A DNA stretch of 64,000 nt from Aurantimonas aggregata (GCF_010500835.1 NZ_JAAAMJ010000001.1:496001-560000), one strand, 5' to 3'; positions 50,863 to 59,448 are shown, numbered from the stretch's first letter. A program made the numbers and translations. Notes: generated from the letters alone by a model not told the origin.

Positions 50863-51218
50863 CACCGCACCACCGTTTCGCCGTTGTCGGCATAGCCGCC
50901 GAGCGTGTTGTTCTGATCGGGAACGAGGTTGACCGGGCGGGCCGGCAATTCGTCGGGCTCGACGACCTGGTCCGGCCGCATCGGCTTCAGCTGCAGTTCG
51001 GCCTCGAAAGCATGGACGAGGCGCTGCAGGCGCGGCGGCTGGTCGAGCAGGCTCCAGTCGGCCTCGAGCAGCTGGATCGTCTCGCGTTCGAGCGCGATCC
51101 GACGCTCCACCTTGGCAAGCTCGCTCTCGGTGGTCTCGGCCTGGTGCTTGATCTGGTAGGTCCAGGCGGCGGCGGAAATCATCACCGCGATCAGCACGAC
51201 ATCGATCGTCTTCAGCAT
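50862..51218 (-). CDS. ftsL: Cell division protein FtsL
   Basis: A 118-residue bitopic protein with one N-terminal membrane helix (about 5-20, [15 protein letters not shown]) and a periplasmic coiled coil ([25 protein letters not shown]; positions about 32-56, shown in part), which pairs with FtsB/FtsQ-type partners. The [10 protein letters not shown] stretch is typical of alphaproteobacterial FtsL. It lies four bases after rsmH and overlaps ftsI by one base. Confidence 0.88.
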   Translation of the reverse strand: MLKTIDVVLIAVMISAAAWTYQIKHQAETTESELAKVERRIALERETIQLLEADWSLLDQPPRLQRLVHAFEAELQLKPMRPDQVVEPDELPARPVNLVPDQNNTLGGYADNGETVVR

Positions 51219-51222
51219 CGGA

Positions 51223-52257
51223 TCAGTCTCCGCTCTCGGGTAGATCGGCAAGGGAGGGCAGCGCGGCGAATTCCAGCGCGTCGCTGCCGGTTCGGGCGGG
51301 TTCGTCGGTGCGGATACCGCTGCGCAGCTTGGCGGAGCGGGCGCGCGGATTTTGCCGCGCCTCCTCCTCGCTCGCGGCGACGGCCTTGTTGCGCGCCACG
51401 AAGGTCTGCGACACCGGCGCAAGGTTCGGCAGATGCCGCGAGCCCGACGGCGGCGACGAGCGGTCGCGCAGGAAGCGCTTGACGATGCGGTCTTCCAGCG
51501 AATGGAAGCTGACGACGACCAGCCGGCCACCGGGCTTCAGCACCTGCTCGGCCGCCACCAGCGCCCGGGCAAGCTCGCCGAGCTCGTCGTTGACGTAGAT
51601 GCGCAGCGCCTGGAAGCTCCGCGTCGCCGGGTCGATCTTGTCCTTGGGCGAGCGGCCCACGACCTTGCCGACGACGCCGGCGAGATCGAGCGTGCGCGTA
51701 AACGGCCGCTCGTCGCGCCGCGCCACGATCGCCCGGGCGATGCGCCCGGCCTGCTTCTCCTCGCCGTAGAAGCCGAAGATCCGGGCGAGATCGCCGATCT
51801 TCAGCCGGTTGACGACGTCGGCCGCGGTCGGCCCGGAGGAGCCCATGCGCATGTCGAGCGGCCCGTCCTTCTGGAAGGAAAAGCCCCGCTCCGCCGTATC
51901 GATCTGCATCGACGAGACGCCGATGTCGAGAACGATGCCGTCGACCCTGCCGCCATGCGCCGCGACGATGGCGCCGAGATCGCCGAACCGTCCCTCGACC
52001 GGGATCAGCCGGCCGTCATAGCCGGACGCCAGCTCCCTCGCCGTGGCGACGGCCGACGGGTCGCGATCGATGGCGATGACCGATGCCCCGGCGTCCAGGA
52101 TGGCGCGCGTGTAGCCGCCATTGCCGAACGTGCCGTCGACGACGATGTCGCCGTCCGCCGGTTGCAGGGCGGCAAGAACCTCGGCGAGAAGCACCGGAAG
52201 ATGACGGGCTGGTCCGCCAGCGGTGGGTTCCTCAACCCCGCCGCCGCCCGTCGTCAT
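51223..52257 (-). CDS. rsmH: 16S rRNA (cytosine(1402)-N(4))-methyltransferase
   Basis: A 344-residue SAM methyltransferase (formerly MraW) that modifies C1402 in the ribosomal decoding centre. Family marks are [43 protein letters not shown] and [16 protein letters not shown]. The ATG at 52257 overlaps the mraZ stop (ATGA). The C-terminal tail of about 60 residues is Arg-rich. Confidence 0.96.
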   Translation of the reverse strand: MTTGGGGVEEPTAGGPARHLPVLLAEVLAALQPADGDIVVDGTFGNGGYTRAILDAGASVIAIDRDPSAVATARELASGYDGRLIPVEGRFGDLGAIVAAHGGRVDGIVLDIGVSSMQIDTAERGFSFQKDGPLDMRMGSSGPTAADVVNRLKIGDLARIFGFYGEEKQAGRIARAIVARRDERPFTRTLDLAGVVGKVVGRSPKDKIDPATRSFQALRIYVNDELGELARALVAAEQVLKPGGRLVVVSFHSLEDRIVKRFLRDRSSPPSGSRHLPNLAPVSQTFVARNKAVAASEEEARQNPRARSAKLRSGIRTDEPARTGSDALEFAALPSLADLPESGD

Positions 52258-52715
52258 TCCGGCGCTCTCGCCGACGCGGCACCACCGGAGCGCGAGGCAA
52301 GAAGACGTTCGCGCGCCTCGTTCCGGTAGGCCTCGAAATGGTCCGGCTCCCAGAGCTGGAAATAGTCCCGCGCGCCGACGAAGGCGACGCGATCCCTGAT
52401 GCCGGTATGGGAGCGGATGAAGTCCGTCATCATGATCCGCCCCTCGGAATCGAACTTCAGATAGGTGCCGTCGCCGAAGGCGAAGATCGACAGGTCCTGG
52501 AAGGTCTCGCTGAACGGATCCTGCGCATCCATCCGGCGCTCGAACCGCTCCATCAGCTCCGGCCCGCCCACGTCCATCACCGGATGGGTCAGCGAACGCA
52601 TGGCGAAGAGGTCGTGGATGCCGCGGGCTGCGATCACCTGCCGGAAGGCGGCCGGCACCGACACCCGGCCCTTGGCGTCGATATTGTGCACGAAGTTGGA
52701 AAGGAACCGATCCAT
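52254..52715 (-). CDS. mraZ: Transcriptional regulator MraZ
   Basis: A 153-residue protein with two SpoVT/AbrB-like half-domains: [17 protein letters not shown] (9-25) and FDSEGRIMM near residue 90. MraZ forms ring-shaped multimers that bind TGGG-type repeats in its own promoter and repress the dcw cluster. Those repeats are present about 190 bases upstream (52893-52936). The last 20 residues are a disordered Ala/Ser tail. First gene of the cluster. Confidence 0.95.
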   Translation of the reverse strand: MDRFLSNFVHNIDAKGRVSVPAAFRQVIAARGIHDLFAMRSLTHPVMDVGGPELMERFERRMDAQDPFSETFQDLSIFAFGDGTYLKFDSEGRIMMTDFIRSHTGIRDRVAFVGARDYFQLWEPDHFEAYRNEARERLLASRSGGAASARAPE

Positions 52716-52892
52716 CAGCCGCCGACTGTCCTGGAGCGACCAGTTCGCATTCCATCAAAGCCCCCGCCTTGCCGCCGACCCGCAGGCACGAAGGTGCCCT
52801 GGCGGACGGCGCCCACCATGAATTTCCCCCGCCTCGAGAAGCCCGATGAGCGGAACTGAATGTCTGAAAACGGGGCTGCCGCGCCCCTCGTT

Positions 52893-52936
52893 TGGTGAGA
52901 ATTGGGATAGCATGGGCATCCATGGGCGTCAATGGG
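52893..52936 (-). promoter_or_regulatory. dcw promoter with MraZ operator (TGGG repeats, period 10)
   Basis: On the plus strand TGGG occurs at 52903, 52913, 52923 and 52933, exactly ten bases apart, with a degenerate TGGT at 52893. MraZ is known to bind TGGGN repeats spaced by five bases, which is the same period. On the minus strand a promoter-like pair overlaps them: TTGACG (52932-52927), 17 bases, TATCCC (52909-52904). The start of transcription would then be near 52897. Binding of MraZ here would block RNA polymerase. Confidence 0.8.
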
Positions 52937-52990
52937 AAACGCGGTCGCGTTGCTTGCTCCGCTCTCCCGGAAAGTCTTAGAACGCCAGTG

Positions 52991-53006
52991 TTAATGCCTT
53001 ATTAAC
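52991..53006 (-). promoter_or_regulatory. CtrA-type box upstream of the dcw promoter
   Basis: TTAATGCCTTATTAAC is TTAA, seven bases, TTAAC, an exact CtrA consensus match. It lies about 60 bases upstream of the proposed -35 element of the mraZ promoter, a position compatible with either activation or repression. Inferred from the motif only. Confidence 0.7.
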
Positions 53007-53230
53007 GTTGATGTTTCGTAAACGATCCCGGTTTCGTCGCTACGGCAGCACACGCGCTCATCCGGCCGCACGGGATCGCCGTAAGCGACGGAAGAAGAAG
53101 ACAAAAAGGGGACTTCATGACAGCGGCGCTATATTCGGTGGCGCGGCATCCCATGGATCACCGGACCACGTCGTCGCGCGGCAGCGACCCGGCGCCCGGC
53201 CAGGGTCGTCTTCTCGATGATGATGTGGTG

Positions 53231-53668
53231 CCAGTCGGCCTGTAAGCCGGGTTCTGTCGAGCGGCGATGAAGCCGCCGTGCGACCATTCCTCTGGGACGG
53301 CGCTTGCGCGCCGCCTCGAGCAACCCACCCGGACGACCGGCCCGGAGAAGGGCTGGCGCCTGTCTTGCGACAGGCTCCGCGTCGTCCCTATTCGGTCTTG
53401 CTCCCGGTGGGGTTTGCCGTGCCGCCGCCGTTGCCGGAAGCGCGGTGGGCTCTTACCCCGCCGTTTCACCCTTACCCCGCCATCACTGCGGCGCGCTCGG
53501 CTGGAAGGCCGGCAAGCCGCACTGAAGGCGGGGCGGTCTGTTCTCTGTGGCACTTTCCCTGGGGTCGCCCCCGCCGGACGTTATCCGGCACCGTTTCTCC
53601 GTGGAGCCCGGACTTTCCTCCCCCGCCGTCTTTCGACATATGGCGGGAGCGGTCGCACGGCCGACTGG
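53231..53668 (-). ncRNA. rnpB: RNase P RNA (bacterial class A)
   Basis: The minus strand carries the conserved RNase P RNA blocks in order: GGAGGAAAGTCCGG near 53615, GGGTGAAACGG followed by GGGGTAAGAGCCCACCG near 53460, GCAAACCCCACCGG near 53410, AGAGGAATGG near 53290, and CAGAACCCGGCTTAC near 53255. The terminal helix P1 is formed by CCAGTCGGCC at the 5' end and GGCCGACTGG at the 3' end, which sets the boundaries. Length is about 438 nt. It is the catalytic part of the enzyme that trims tRNA 5' ends. Small frames read across it are not genes. Confidence 0.93.
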
Positions 53669-53771
53669 CGACGCCTAGGTGTTCGCCGCGGCGTGCAATG
53701 TCAACCGTTCGATGGAAAAGCGCATGACGGGCCCCGGGCGGCAAACGCGTCCCGGTGGCCCGCCTCCCGGC

Positions 53772-54278
53772 TCAGGCGCGGGCCATTTCCCGCTGGACCT
53801 TCGAGCAGTAGCGCTTCGAGATCGGGTTCATCCGCTTGGCGTAATGGCCGGCATTGTATTTGAGGATCGTGCCGCAGGTGCTGCCGTCGCCGCGCTGCAT
53901 GGCGCCGGCGAGATAGCGCATTCCCCATTTGATGTTGGTGGCCGGATCGTAGAGCGCCTTGGTCGAGCCGCGATAGCCCATGCCGCGGGCGGTGGCGGGC
54001 TTGATCTGCATCAGGCCGACTTCGCCGGCCGCGCCGGTCACCGTCGACCGGTAGCTGCTTTCGATCTGCACCACCGCGTGGGCGAGCGCCACCGGCACGC
54101 CGTGGGCCTTCGCGTGGGCTGCGATGATGGTGGCATACGGCCGGTCGGCGAAGCGCTCGACGGCGGCGACCTGAACGTTGTCCGCTTCGGCATTTCCCTT
54201 CACAGAATCGGCCGTGGAAGCGGTCGTCAGGCCGAGTACGATCGTCGCGGCGAGAGCCGCGGCAGTCAGTCTTTTCAT
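53772..54278 (-). CDS. Secreted lytic transglycosylase, SLT domain
   Basis: A 168-residue protein with a signal peptide (about 1-23) and a C-terminal SLT (lysozyme-like) domain. The catalytic Glu is in VVQIESSYR (about residue 73), followed by GEVGLMQIKPATARGMGY and the late stretch ILKYNAGHYAKRM. It should cleave peptidoglycan between MurNAc and GlcNAc in the periplasm. It contains two Cys that could form a disulfide. The ATG at 54278 gives a standard signal sequence. It lies beyond rnpB and is transcribed alone. Confidence 0.9.
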   Translation of the reverse strand: MKRLTAAALAATIVLGLTTASTADSVKGNAEADNVQVAAVERFADRPYATIIAAHAKAHGVPVALAHAVVQIESSYRSTVTGAAGEVGLMQIKPATARGMGYRGSTKALYDPATNIKWGMRYLAGAMQRGDGSTCGTILKYNAGHYAKRMNPISKRYCSKVQREMARA

Positions 54279-54419
54279 GGATACCCCAAGATGTTGCCTG
54301 TCGCTCCAACCCCTTGAAAGAGCGACACTATCCCCCCGCCGCAGAAATGCTGCGGCTGCGAGGACCGCTATGTGCGGGGCAAAAGAACCGCCATTATGAC
54401 GGCGCCGTCACGGACTGTA

Positions 54420-55232
54420 TCAGGCTGAAATATCCAACGGATCAGTTGTCGCCTGAGCCGTGGGGACGGAGCGGCGAAACGGCGACCGCGGCAAGCGCAT
54501 CAGAAGCCGGTGGAGCGTCTCGACCGTGGAGGCGTCGGCGATCCCGTCGACACGCTCCCGGCGGAAGTGCCGCTGGAAGGCGATCGTCGCCTGACGCGTT
54601 GTCTCGCCGAATGTCCCGTCGATCGGCACGCCATATCCGTAGGCGGCCAGCAATCCCTGATAGGCGGCCACCGGCTCGCCTTTGTCGCCGAGCCCGAAGA
54701 AGCGCCCGCCGGTGATCGGCGATGCCTCGACGAGATGCCCCAGCCCGGCAGAAAAAAGTTGATCCCAGGGGAACTTTTCGCCGGGATCTGCCTTGCGGGC
54801 CGGCGCGACATCCGAGTGTCCGAGCAATCTTTCGGGCGGGATCGCCCAGCGCGTGGCACAATCTGCGCACAATTGGACAACCGCGCGAATCTGCACGTCC
54901 GAAAAATCCGGATAGCCGTACTCATGGCCGAGATTGACGATCTCGATCCCGATCGAGCGCGAATTGATGTCCGCCTGCCCTCGCCAGTCACCCGCGCCCG
55001 CATGCCAGGCCCGCCGCGCCTCCGGCACCATCTGGACGATTCGCCCATCCTCGTGGACGAGATAGTGGCACGACACCGCGCTCACCGGATCGCAAAGCCA
55101 GCGCACGGCATCGTCGCCGGTGCCCATGCCGGTATAGTGGATGATCAGCATGTCCGGCCCGCCGGGGACGCGGCGTTCGTTGTGGTTGGGCGAGGCAAGC
55201 ACGGCGTCGACGAGCGGGGAGTCAGGGGTCAA
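54420..55232 (-). CDS. ampD: N-acetylmuramoyl-L-alanine amidase (AmpD-type) with PG-binding domain
   Basis: A 270-residue zinc amidase cleaving the bond between MurNAc and the peptide. The amidase_2 domain shows SPNHNERR, IIHYTGM (zinc His), HYLVHEDGRIVQMV, WHAG, and RLLGHSDVAPARKADPGEKF with the second His and Asp. A C-terminal PG_binding_1-like domain follows (about 195-255). No ATG precedes the conserved NHNERR. The TTG at 55232 overlaps the upstream stop as TTGA and is my start. No signal peptide, so a cytosolic recycling role is likely. Confidence 0.88.
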   Translation of the reverse strand: MTPDSPLVDAVLASPNHNERRVPGGPDMLIIHYTGMGTGDDAVRWLCDPVSAVSCHYLVHEDGRIVQMVPEARRAWHAGAGDWRGQADINSRSIGIEIVNLGHEYGYPDFSDVQIRAVVQLCADCATRWAIPPERLLGHSDVAPARKADPGEKFPWDQLFSAGLGHLVEASPITGGRFFGLGDKGEPVAAYQGLLAAYGYGVPIDGTFGETTRQATIAFQRHFRRERVDGIADASTVETLHRLLMRLPRSPFRRSVPTAQATTDPLDISA

Positions 55233-55942
55233 GCGGCGTCCCGGCTGGTGATCGCGTGATAGGCTTCGTTGATCGCCTTCATCCGCTCGTTGGCGATGAA
55301 CATGAACTCGTCCGGCACGCCGCGCGCCGACAGCCGGTCCGGGTGGTTTTCCCGCGCCAGCGTCAGATAGCGGGCACGCGCCTCCTCGCGCGGCGCATCG
55401 GGGCTGATCCCGAGCACGGCGTAAGGATTGTCGGGGCCGAGGATGTGCCGGTTGCTCAAGCGAGCGAATTCCCGGTCGGTCAGGCCGAAATGCTTCGCCA
55501 CCTCGGCGAGGAAGGCGAGCTCGTGCTCGTGCACCAGCCCATCGGCCTTGGCGATGTGAAACAGACCGTCGAGCACGTCCGTCAGGATCTCGCAGTCGCC
55601 GTTCTCCTCCCGGCAGAGTGCCTGCAGGCGCGCCGCGTAGAACTCGAAACCCGCGACGTCGCCCTTGGCGATATCGTAGAGTCGGAAGACGTTGCGAAGT
55701 TCCGCCGGCGGGATCTCGAGGATCTGTTGGAAGGCGGCGATCTCGCGCTGCGAAACGACGCCGTCGGCCTTGGCCATCTTTGCCGACAGCGCAATCACCG
55801 CGACGCTGAAGGCGACGCCGCGTCGCGTCTCCCTGTCGCCCGCGAACAGCGAGCGGATCGATTCGAGGATGGCCTCCAGCGTTGCCCGGCCACCGGCAGG
55901 GACCGATTGCAACAGGGCGCTGAGGCTGGAGAGTATCTGCAT
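55229..55942 (-). CDS. TerB/DjlA-like J-domain protein
   Basis: A 237-residue protein with a TerB-like helical domain (about 45-150; KMAKADGVVSQREIAAFQQI is typical) and a C-terminal J domain starting at NPYAVLGISPDAPREEAR and holding the HPD tripeptide in ENHPDRL. J domains stimulate DnaK. A long N-terminal membrane helix, as in E. coli DjlA, is not obvious. It is translationally coupled to the amidase gene (TTGA overlap), so a link to envelope stress or cell-wall recycling is possible. Confidence 0.88.
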   Translation of the reverse strand: MQILSSLSALLQSVPAGGRATLEAILESIRSLFAGDRETRRGVAFSVAVIALSAKMAKADGVVSQREIAAFQQILEIPPAELRNVFRLYDIAKGDVAGFEFYAARLQALCREENGDCEILTDVLDGLFHIAKADGLVHEHELAFLAEVAKHFGLTDREFARLSNRHILGPDNPYAVLGISPDAPREEARARYLTLARENHPDRLSARGVPDEFMFIANERMKAINEAYHAITSRDAA

Positions 55943-56001
55943 CCGGACGAGTCACCGCTTCTGACGGACGCAATTATCGGCGAAGCGCTGCTGCAACGCA
56001 A

Positions 56002-56027
56002 ACGGGGTCGCCGATTGGCGACCCCGT
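56002..56027 (-). terminator. Intrinsic terminator after the Thr/Pro lipoprotein gene
   Basis: A perfect 11-bp stem ACGGGGTCGCC / GGCGACCCCGT with a four-base loop, followed by TTTGC on the minus strand. It lies about 50 bases after the lipoprotein stop and before the J-domain gene. Confidence 0.75.
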
Positions 56028-56078
56028 CAAGCTGGGAATGGCGTGCCGGAAACCTAGCGTCCCCGACCGAAATCCCGA

Positions 56079-56444
56079 TTAGTTGGCCGAAGGCACGCTT
56101 GCCGGCGGGACGGTCGTAACCGCATCGTCGTCGTCGGTCGCGCCGAGATTGTCGGCGTCGTTGACGGGCGGCGTCATCGGCTCGTCCGTGGTCGTGGTAT
56201 CAACCGGAGGGGTGGTCGTCGTGTCTACCGGAGGGGTCGTCGTCGTCGTGTCAACCGGCGGCGTCGTCTCGACCGGATCAACCGTCTCTTCGACAGGATC
56301 GACCGTCTCGACCTCGGGCTCTGCCACCACTGCAGGCTCGCTCTCGGTGACGACCGGAGTTTCGGTCTCGGTGACTTCGTCGTCGGAACAGGCGCCGAGG
56401 GTCAGGAGAGCGGCGGCACTGGCGGCCAGCAGGAGCGTTTTCAT
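56079..56444 (-). CDS. Small lipoprotein with acidic Thr/Pro repeats
   Basis: A 121-residue protein with a lipoprotein signal ending in LTLGAC (Cys19), an acidic Glu/Val-rich stretch, then three near-identical runs of TTPPVDTTTT type (about 63-90), and an acidic tail. It looks like an extended surface or periplasmic spacer. I recognise no enzyme family. The repeats are also visible in the DNA as near-identical units of 24-27 bases. The ATG at 56444 is the only start giving a lipobox. Followed by a good terminator. Confidence 0.7.
   Translation of the reverse strand: MKTLLLAASAAALLTLGACSDDEVTETETPVVTESEPAVVAEPEVETVDPVEETVDPVETTPPVDTTTTTPPVDTTTTPPVDTTTTDEPMTPPVNDADNLGATDDDDAVTTVPPASVPSAN
56180..56290 (-). 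repeat. In-frame tandem repeats in the lipoprotein gene
   Basis: Several head-to-tail copies of a unit resembling ACCGGAGGGGTCGTCGTC on the plus strand, encoding Thr/Pro/Val/Asp runs on the minus strand. Units differ by a few bases and by one codon in length. Confidence 0.65.
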
Positions 56445-56736
56445 GGATAGTCCTTTCAGAAACAAATCGTGTTCTGCACCCAAACGCGCCAGATCGCCTT
56501 AGGTTCAGGCGGAAACCGATCACGGAACATGTCCGTGCAAGACATCGACGTCAGCCCGGCGCTTCCTGCAGGTTCGAAATTCGCCGCGCGGCGGGACAGC
56601 CCGGGTCCAGCCATCCGTGGTGAAATGATGCCCCAGACGCCGACTTCGACAATCACACCCCGATGTGTGGCGCGGCGGTCCTAGTCATCGACAGCCTGCC
56701 GTCGGAATGTTTCGCGCAGGACGATCCGGAGTTACG

Positions 56737-57591
56737 ATGAGACTTCTTTCTGCGATCCGCAGCTGCACCCTTTGGCACAGCCGCCCGGAACGGCCCGAAA
56801 CGGCGACGCGGCGGCGTCGGCCGTTTCGCGGCGGCTTGCTGATGCTCGCCGGGGTCGCCGCACTGGCCCTCGCCGGCTGCCGCTCCGCCTCGCTCGACGT
56901 CAACGATCTCGGCCTTGCCCCTGCCCCGTCCGGCTTCAGCGCCGACAGCGCCCATGCCTATCCGGTGCACGGCATCGACGTGTCGAAATACCAGGGCACG
57001 ATCGACTGGAATGCCGCCCGCCAGGGCGGCACCGCCTTCGCCTGGCTCAAGGCGACCGAAGGCGGCGACATCCTCGACGACCGCTTCCTCGAGAACTGGC
57101 GCAACGCCGGTGCCGCCGGCGTGCCGCGCGGCGCCTATCATTTCTGGTATCATTGCCGTCCCGGCGTCGAGCAGGCCGCCTGGTTCATCCGCAACGTGCC
57201 GCGCGAGCGCAACGCGCTGCCGCCGGTGATCGACATCGAGTGGACGCCCTTCTCGCCGACCTGCACCCGTCGGCCGACGACCGAGGAGATCGTGCGCGAG
57301 GTCGGCGCCATGGCCGACGTCCTCGAGAGGCACTACGGCAAGCGGCCGATCCTCTACATCCCGATCGACGTCCATCGCGAACGCCTCGTCGGCGCCTTCC
57401 GCCAGCACCAGATGTGGCTGCGCGCCGTCCGGGATCATCCGAAGAATGTCTACGAGGACCGCGACTTCCATTTCTGGCAATATACCGAGAGCGGCACGGT
57501 GCCCGGCATCAGGGGCGAGGTCGACCGCAACGTCTTCGCCGGCACGCGTGCCGACTGGATCAGGTGGCTGCAGACCCACACCGCCGGCTAG
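56737..57591 (+). CDS. GH25 family lysozyme, lipoprotein
   Basis: A 284-residue muramidase. The N-terminus is a long basic stretch, then a hydrophobic segment with a lipobox-like LALAGC (Cys at about 48). The GH25 domain shows HGIDVSKYQGTIDW (Asp), FAWLKATEGGD, AYHFWYHC, VIDIEW (catalytic Asp-x-Glu) and FWQYTESGTVPGI. It cleaves the glycan chain of peptidoglycan. The ATG at 56737 has GGAG seven bases upstream. Next to other cell-wall hydrolases. Confidence 0.88.
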   Translation: MRLLSAIRSCTLWHSRPERPETATRRRRPFRGGLLMLAGVAALALAGCRSASLDVNDLGLAPAPSGFSADSAHAYPVHGIDVSKYQGTIDWNAARQGGTAFAWLKATEGGDILDDRFLENWRNAGAAGVPRGAYHFWYHCRPGVEQAAWFIRNVPRERNALPPVIDIEWTPFSPTCTRRPTTEEIVREVGAMADVLERHYGKRPILYIPIDVHRERLVGAFRQHQMWLRAVRDHPKNVYEDRDFHFWQYTESGTVPGIRGEVDRNVFAGTRADWIRWLQTHTAG

Positions 57592-57676
57592 GCACGTTCT
57601 TCAAACTGCCATCATGGCCGGCTAGCGGGACAGCATCAGCCCTGCCGACCGACACGCTTGCCCATAGGATCGCCCC

Positions 57677-58864
57677 ATGCCCGCAGCCCGCCATATCGCC
57701 GTGACCCTGTCGATGCTCCTCGCCGGCACCTCGCTTGCCGCCGCGCAGCAGTGCGGCGGCGATTTCGGCCAGTTCCTGGAGGGCGTGCGGACCGAGGCGC
57801 TGGCGAAGGGCCTGTCGCCCGCCGCCGTCGACACCGCCGTCGCCAACATGCGGCAGGATCCGAAGGTGCTCGCCGCCGACCGCGCCCAGGGCGTCTTTGC
57901 CCAGGACTGGGAGCAGTTCGCCACCCGGATGGTCAACGGCTACCGGCTGAGCCAGGGCAAAGCCAATCTCGACAAGCACGCCGGCGTCCTGTCCCGCGTG
58001 CTCGACGAGACCGGCGTGCCGGGTCCGGTGATCGCCGCCTTCTGGGGCCTCGAGACCGATTACGGCGCGGTGCTCGGCAATTTCGACACGCTGGCCGCGC
58101 TTGCCACCCTCGCCCATGACTGCCGCCGGCCGGAACTCTTCCGCCCGCACCTCCTCGGCGCGATCGAGATCGTCGACCGCGGCTACCTGACGCCGGCGGA
58201 AATGAAGGGCGCCTGGGCCGGCGAGCTCGGCCAGACGCAGCTCCTGCCCGAGGAATACATCGCCTTCGGCACCGACGGCGACGGCAACGGCCGGGTCGAC
58301 CTGCGCCAGGACGCCGCCGACGTTCTCGTCACCACCGGCAAGTACATCCAGTCGCTCGGCTGGCGGCGCGGCGAGCCCTGGCTCGAAGCCGTCGCCGTCC
58401 CGTCCGACTTCCCGTGGGAACGGGCCGCTCTGGTCAACAGGGAGCCCCGCTCGGCCTTCGCGGCGCTCGGCGTCACCAAGGCGGACGGCTCGCCTCTGGA
58501 GACCGACGACCTGCCGTCATCGCTGATCCTGCCGATGGGCCGGGGCGGTCCGGCCTTCCTCGCCTTCCCGAATTTCGACATCTATCTCGAGTGGAACAAG
58601 TCGCTCGTCTACTCGCTGTCGGCGGCCTATTTCTCGACCCGCCTTGCCGGCGCCCCGCCGGTCGACATGGGCAATCCGCAGCCGGGCCTTGACCTCGAGA
58701 CCACCAAGCAGCTGCAGCAGCGCCTGAGCGATCTCGGCTACGACACCGGCGGCATCGACGGCATCATCGGCGAAAACACCAGAGCCGCCGTCCGCCAGGA
58801 ACAGATCCGCCTCGGCCTGCCCGCCGACGGCTGGCCGACGCCGGACCTGCTGTCGGCGCTCTGA
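57677..58864 (+). CDS. Lytic murein transglycosylase (MltB-type) with PG-binding domain
   Basis: A 395-residue periplasmic protein with a signal peptide (about 1-23, AAA at the end). The SLT_2 domain has the catalytic Glu in FWGLETDYGAV, GELGQTQLLPEEY and VDLRQDAADVLVTTGKYIQ. The C-terminus is a PG_binding_1 domain (TTKQLQQRLSDLGYDTGGIDG, residues about 335-355). It makes 1,6-anhydro muropeptides, the material recycled by AmpD-type amidases. It follows the GH25 gene by 85 bases on the same strand. A 10-bp hairpin (58881-58909) after the stop may help end transcription, though it lacks a T tract. Confidence 0.92.
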   Translation: MPAARHIAVTLSMLLAGTSLAAAQQCGGDFGQFLEGVRTEALAKGLSPAAVDTAVANMRQDPKVLAADRAQGVFAQDWEQFATRMVNGYRLSQGKANLDKHAGVLSRVLDETGVPGPVIAAFWGLETDYGAVLGNFDTLAALATLAHDCRRPELFRPHLLGAIEIVDRGYLTPAEMKGAWAGELGQTQLLPEEYIAFGTDGDGNGRVDLRQDAADVLVTTGKYIQSLGWRRGEPWLEAVAVPSDFPWERAALVNREPRSAFAALGVTKADGSPLETDDLPSSLILPMGRGGPAFLAFPNFDIYLEWNKSLVYSLSAAYFSTRLAGAPPVDMGNPQPGLDLETTKQLQQRLSDLGYDTGGIDGIIGENTRAAVRQEQIRLGLPADGWPTPDLLSAL

Positions 58865-59013
58865 CGCCGCCTCCGCGGAGCCTTGCCGCCAGCTCCAAGG
58901 GCGGCAAGGCGCTCGCGCCGGGCACGTCGTTCTCACTGCGCCTGTTGTCTTCGCCGTGTCCTCCCCATATGCGCGCACGGAGCAGTGAGCGCTCCGTGAG
59001 GAGCCGACGACGC

Positions 59014-59442
59014 ATGAAACCGACCCAGACCCCGCTTCATCCCGACCACGTCAGGCGCCTGCGGCGCGTCAGCCGCATCGCGCGGCTGATGGACACGGCG
59101 ATCCGGATTCCCGGCACCGGCATCCGCTTCGGCGGCGATTCCGTTCTCGGCCTGATCCCGGGTGTCGGCGACGTCGCCGGTGGGGCGATCGGGCTCTACA
59201 TCGTCAACGAGGCGCGCCAGCTCGGGCTTCCGACCAGCAAGATCGTGAAGATGCTCGGCAATCTCGGGCTCGACGTTGCGATCGGCGTCGTGCCGCTCGC
59301 CGGCGACGTCGCCGACGTGTTCTTCAAGGCGCACCGGCGCAATCTCAACATCATCCTCGAGCACTTCGGCGAGGCCGACACGGACCTCGGCGAGACGATG
59401 CGCGAGCGGCCGATGAAGGATATCACGCCGAAACGGCGCTGA
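59014..59442 (+). CDS. DUF4112 membrane protein
   Basis: A 142-residue protein of the DUF4112 family. The core IRFGGDSVLGLIPGVGDVAGGAIGLYIV is characteristic (shown in part: residues about 34-61), with a second hydrophobic segment LGLDVAIGVVPLAGDVADVFF and the RRNLNIILEHF end. Two hydrophobic segments suggest membrane association. Function unknown in the family. The ATG at 59014 has GAGGAG 9-12 bases upstream. Convergent with the ICMT-like gene, 6 bases apart. Confidence 0.88.
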   Translation: MKPTQTPLHPDHVRRLRRVSRIARLMDTAIRIPGTGIRFGGDSVLGLIPGVGDVAGGAIGLYIVNEARQLGLPTSKIVKMLGNLGLDVAIGVVPLAGDVADVFFKAHRRNLNIILEHFGEADTDLGETMRERPMKDITPKRR

Positions 59443-59448
59443 GGCGCC

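Larger units (their letters stand above)
52716..53230. other. Regulatory intergenic region between rnpB and mraZ
   Basis: About 515 bases without a credible gene; the short frames here lack ribosome-binding sites and resemble no protein. It holds the dcw promoter, MraZ repeats and a CtrA box (listed separately). The first 180 bases next to mraZ would be a long 5' untranslated leader. Nothing else is recognised in 53010-53230. Confidence 0.6.

Noticed and set aside
47558..50893. A single minus-strand frame of 1111 codons that ends as MurE
   Set aside because: Only the last 482 codons encode MurE; the earlier part is the wrong frame of ftsI, so it is not a fusion protein.
48709..50895. Plus-strand frame of 728 codons opposite ftsI and murE
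   Set aside because: Antisense shadow; the minus strand carries all transpeptidase motifs.
53158..53863. Several short frames on both strands in the 53.2-53.8 kb region
   Set aside because: They lie on the RNase P RNA gene, which explains the sequence.
58881..58909. Strong 10-bp hairpin after the MltB-type gene as an intrinsic terminator
   Set aside because: There is no T tract after it, so I only mention it with the gene and do not list it as a terminator.
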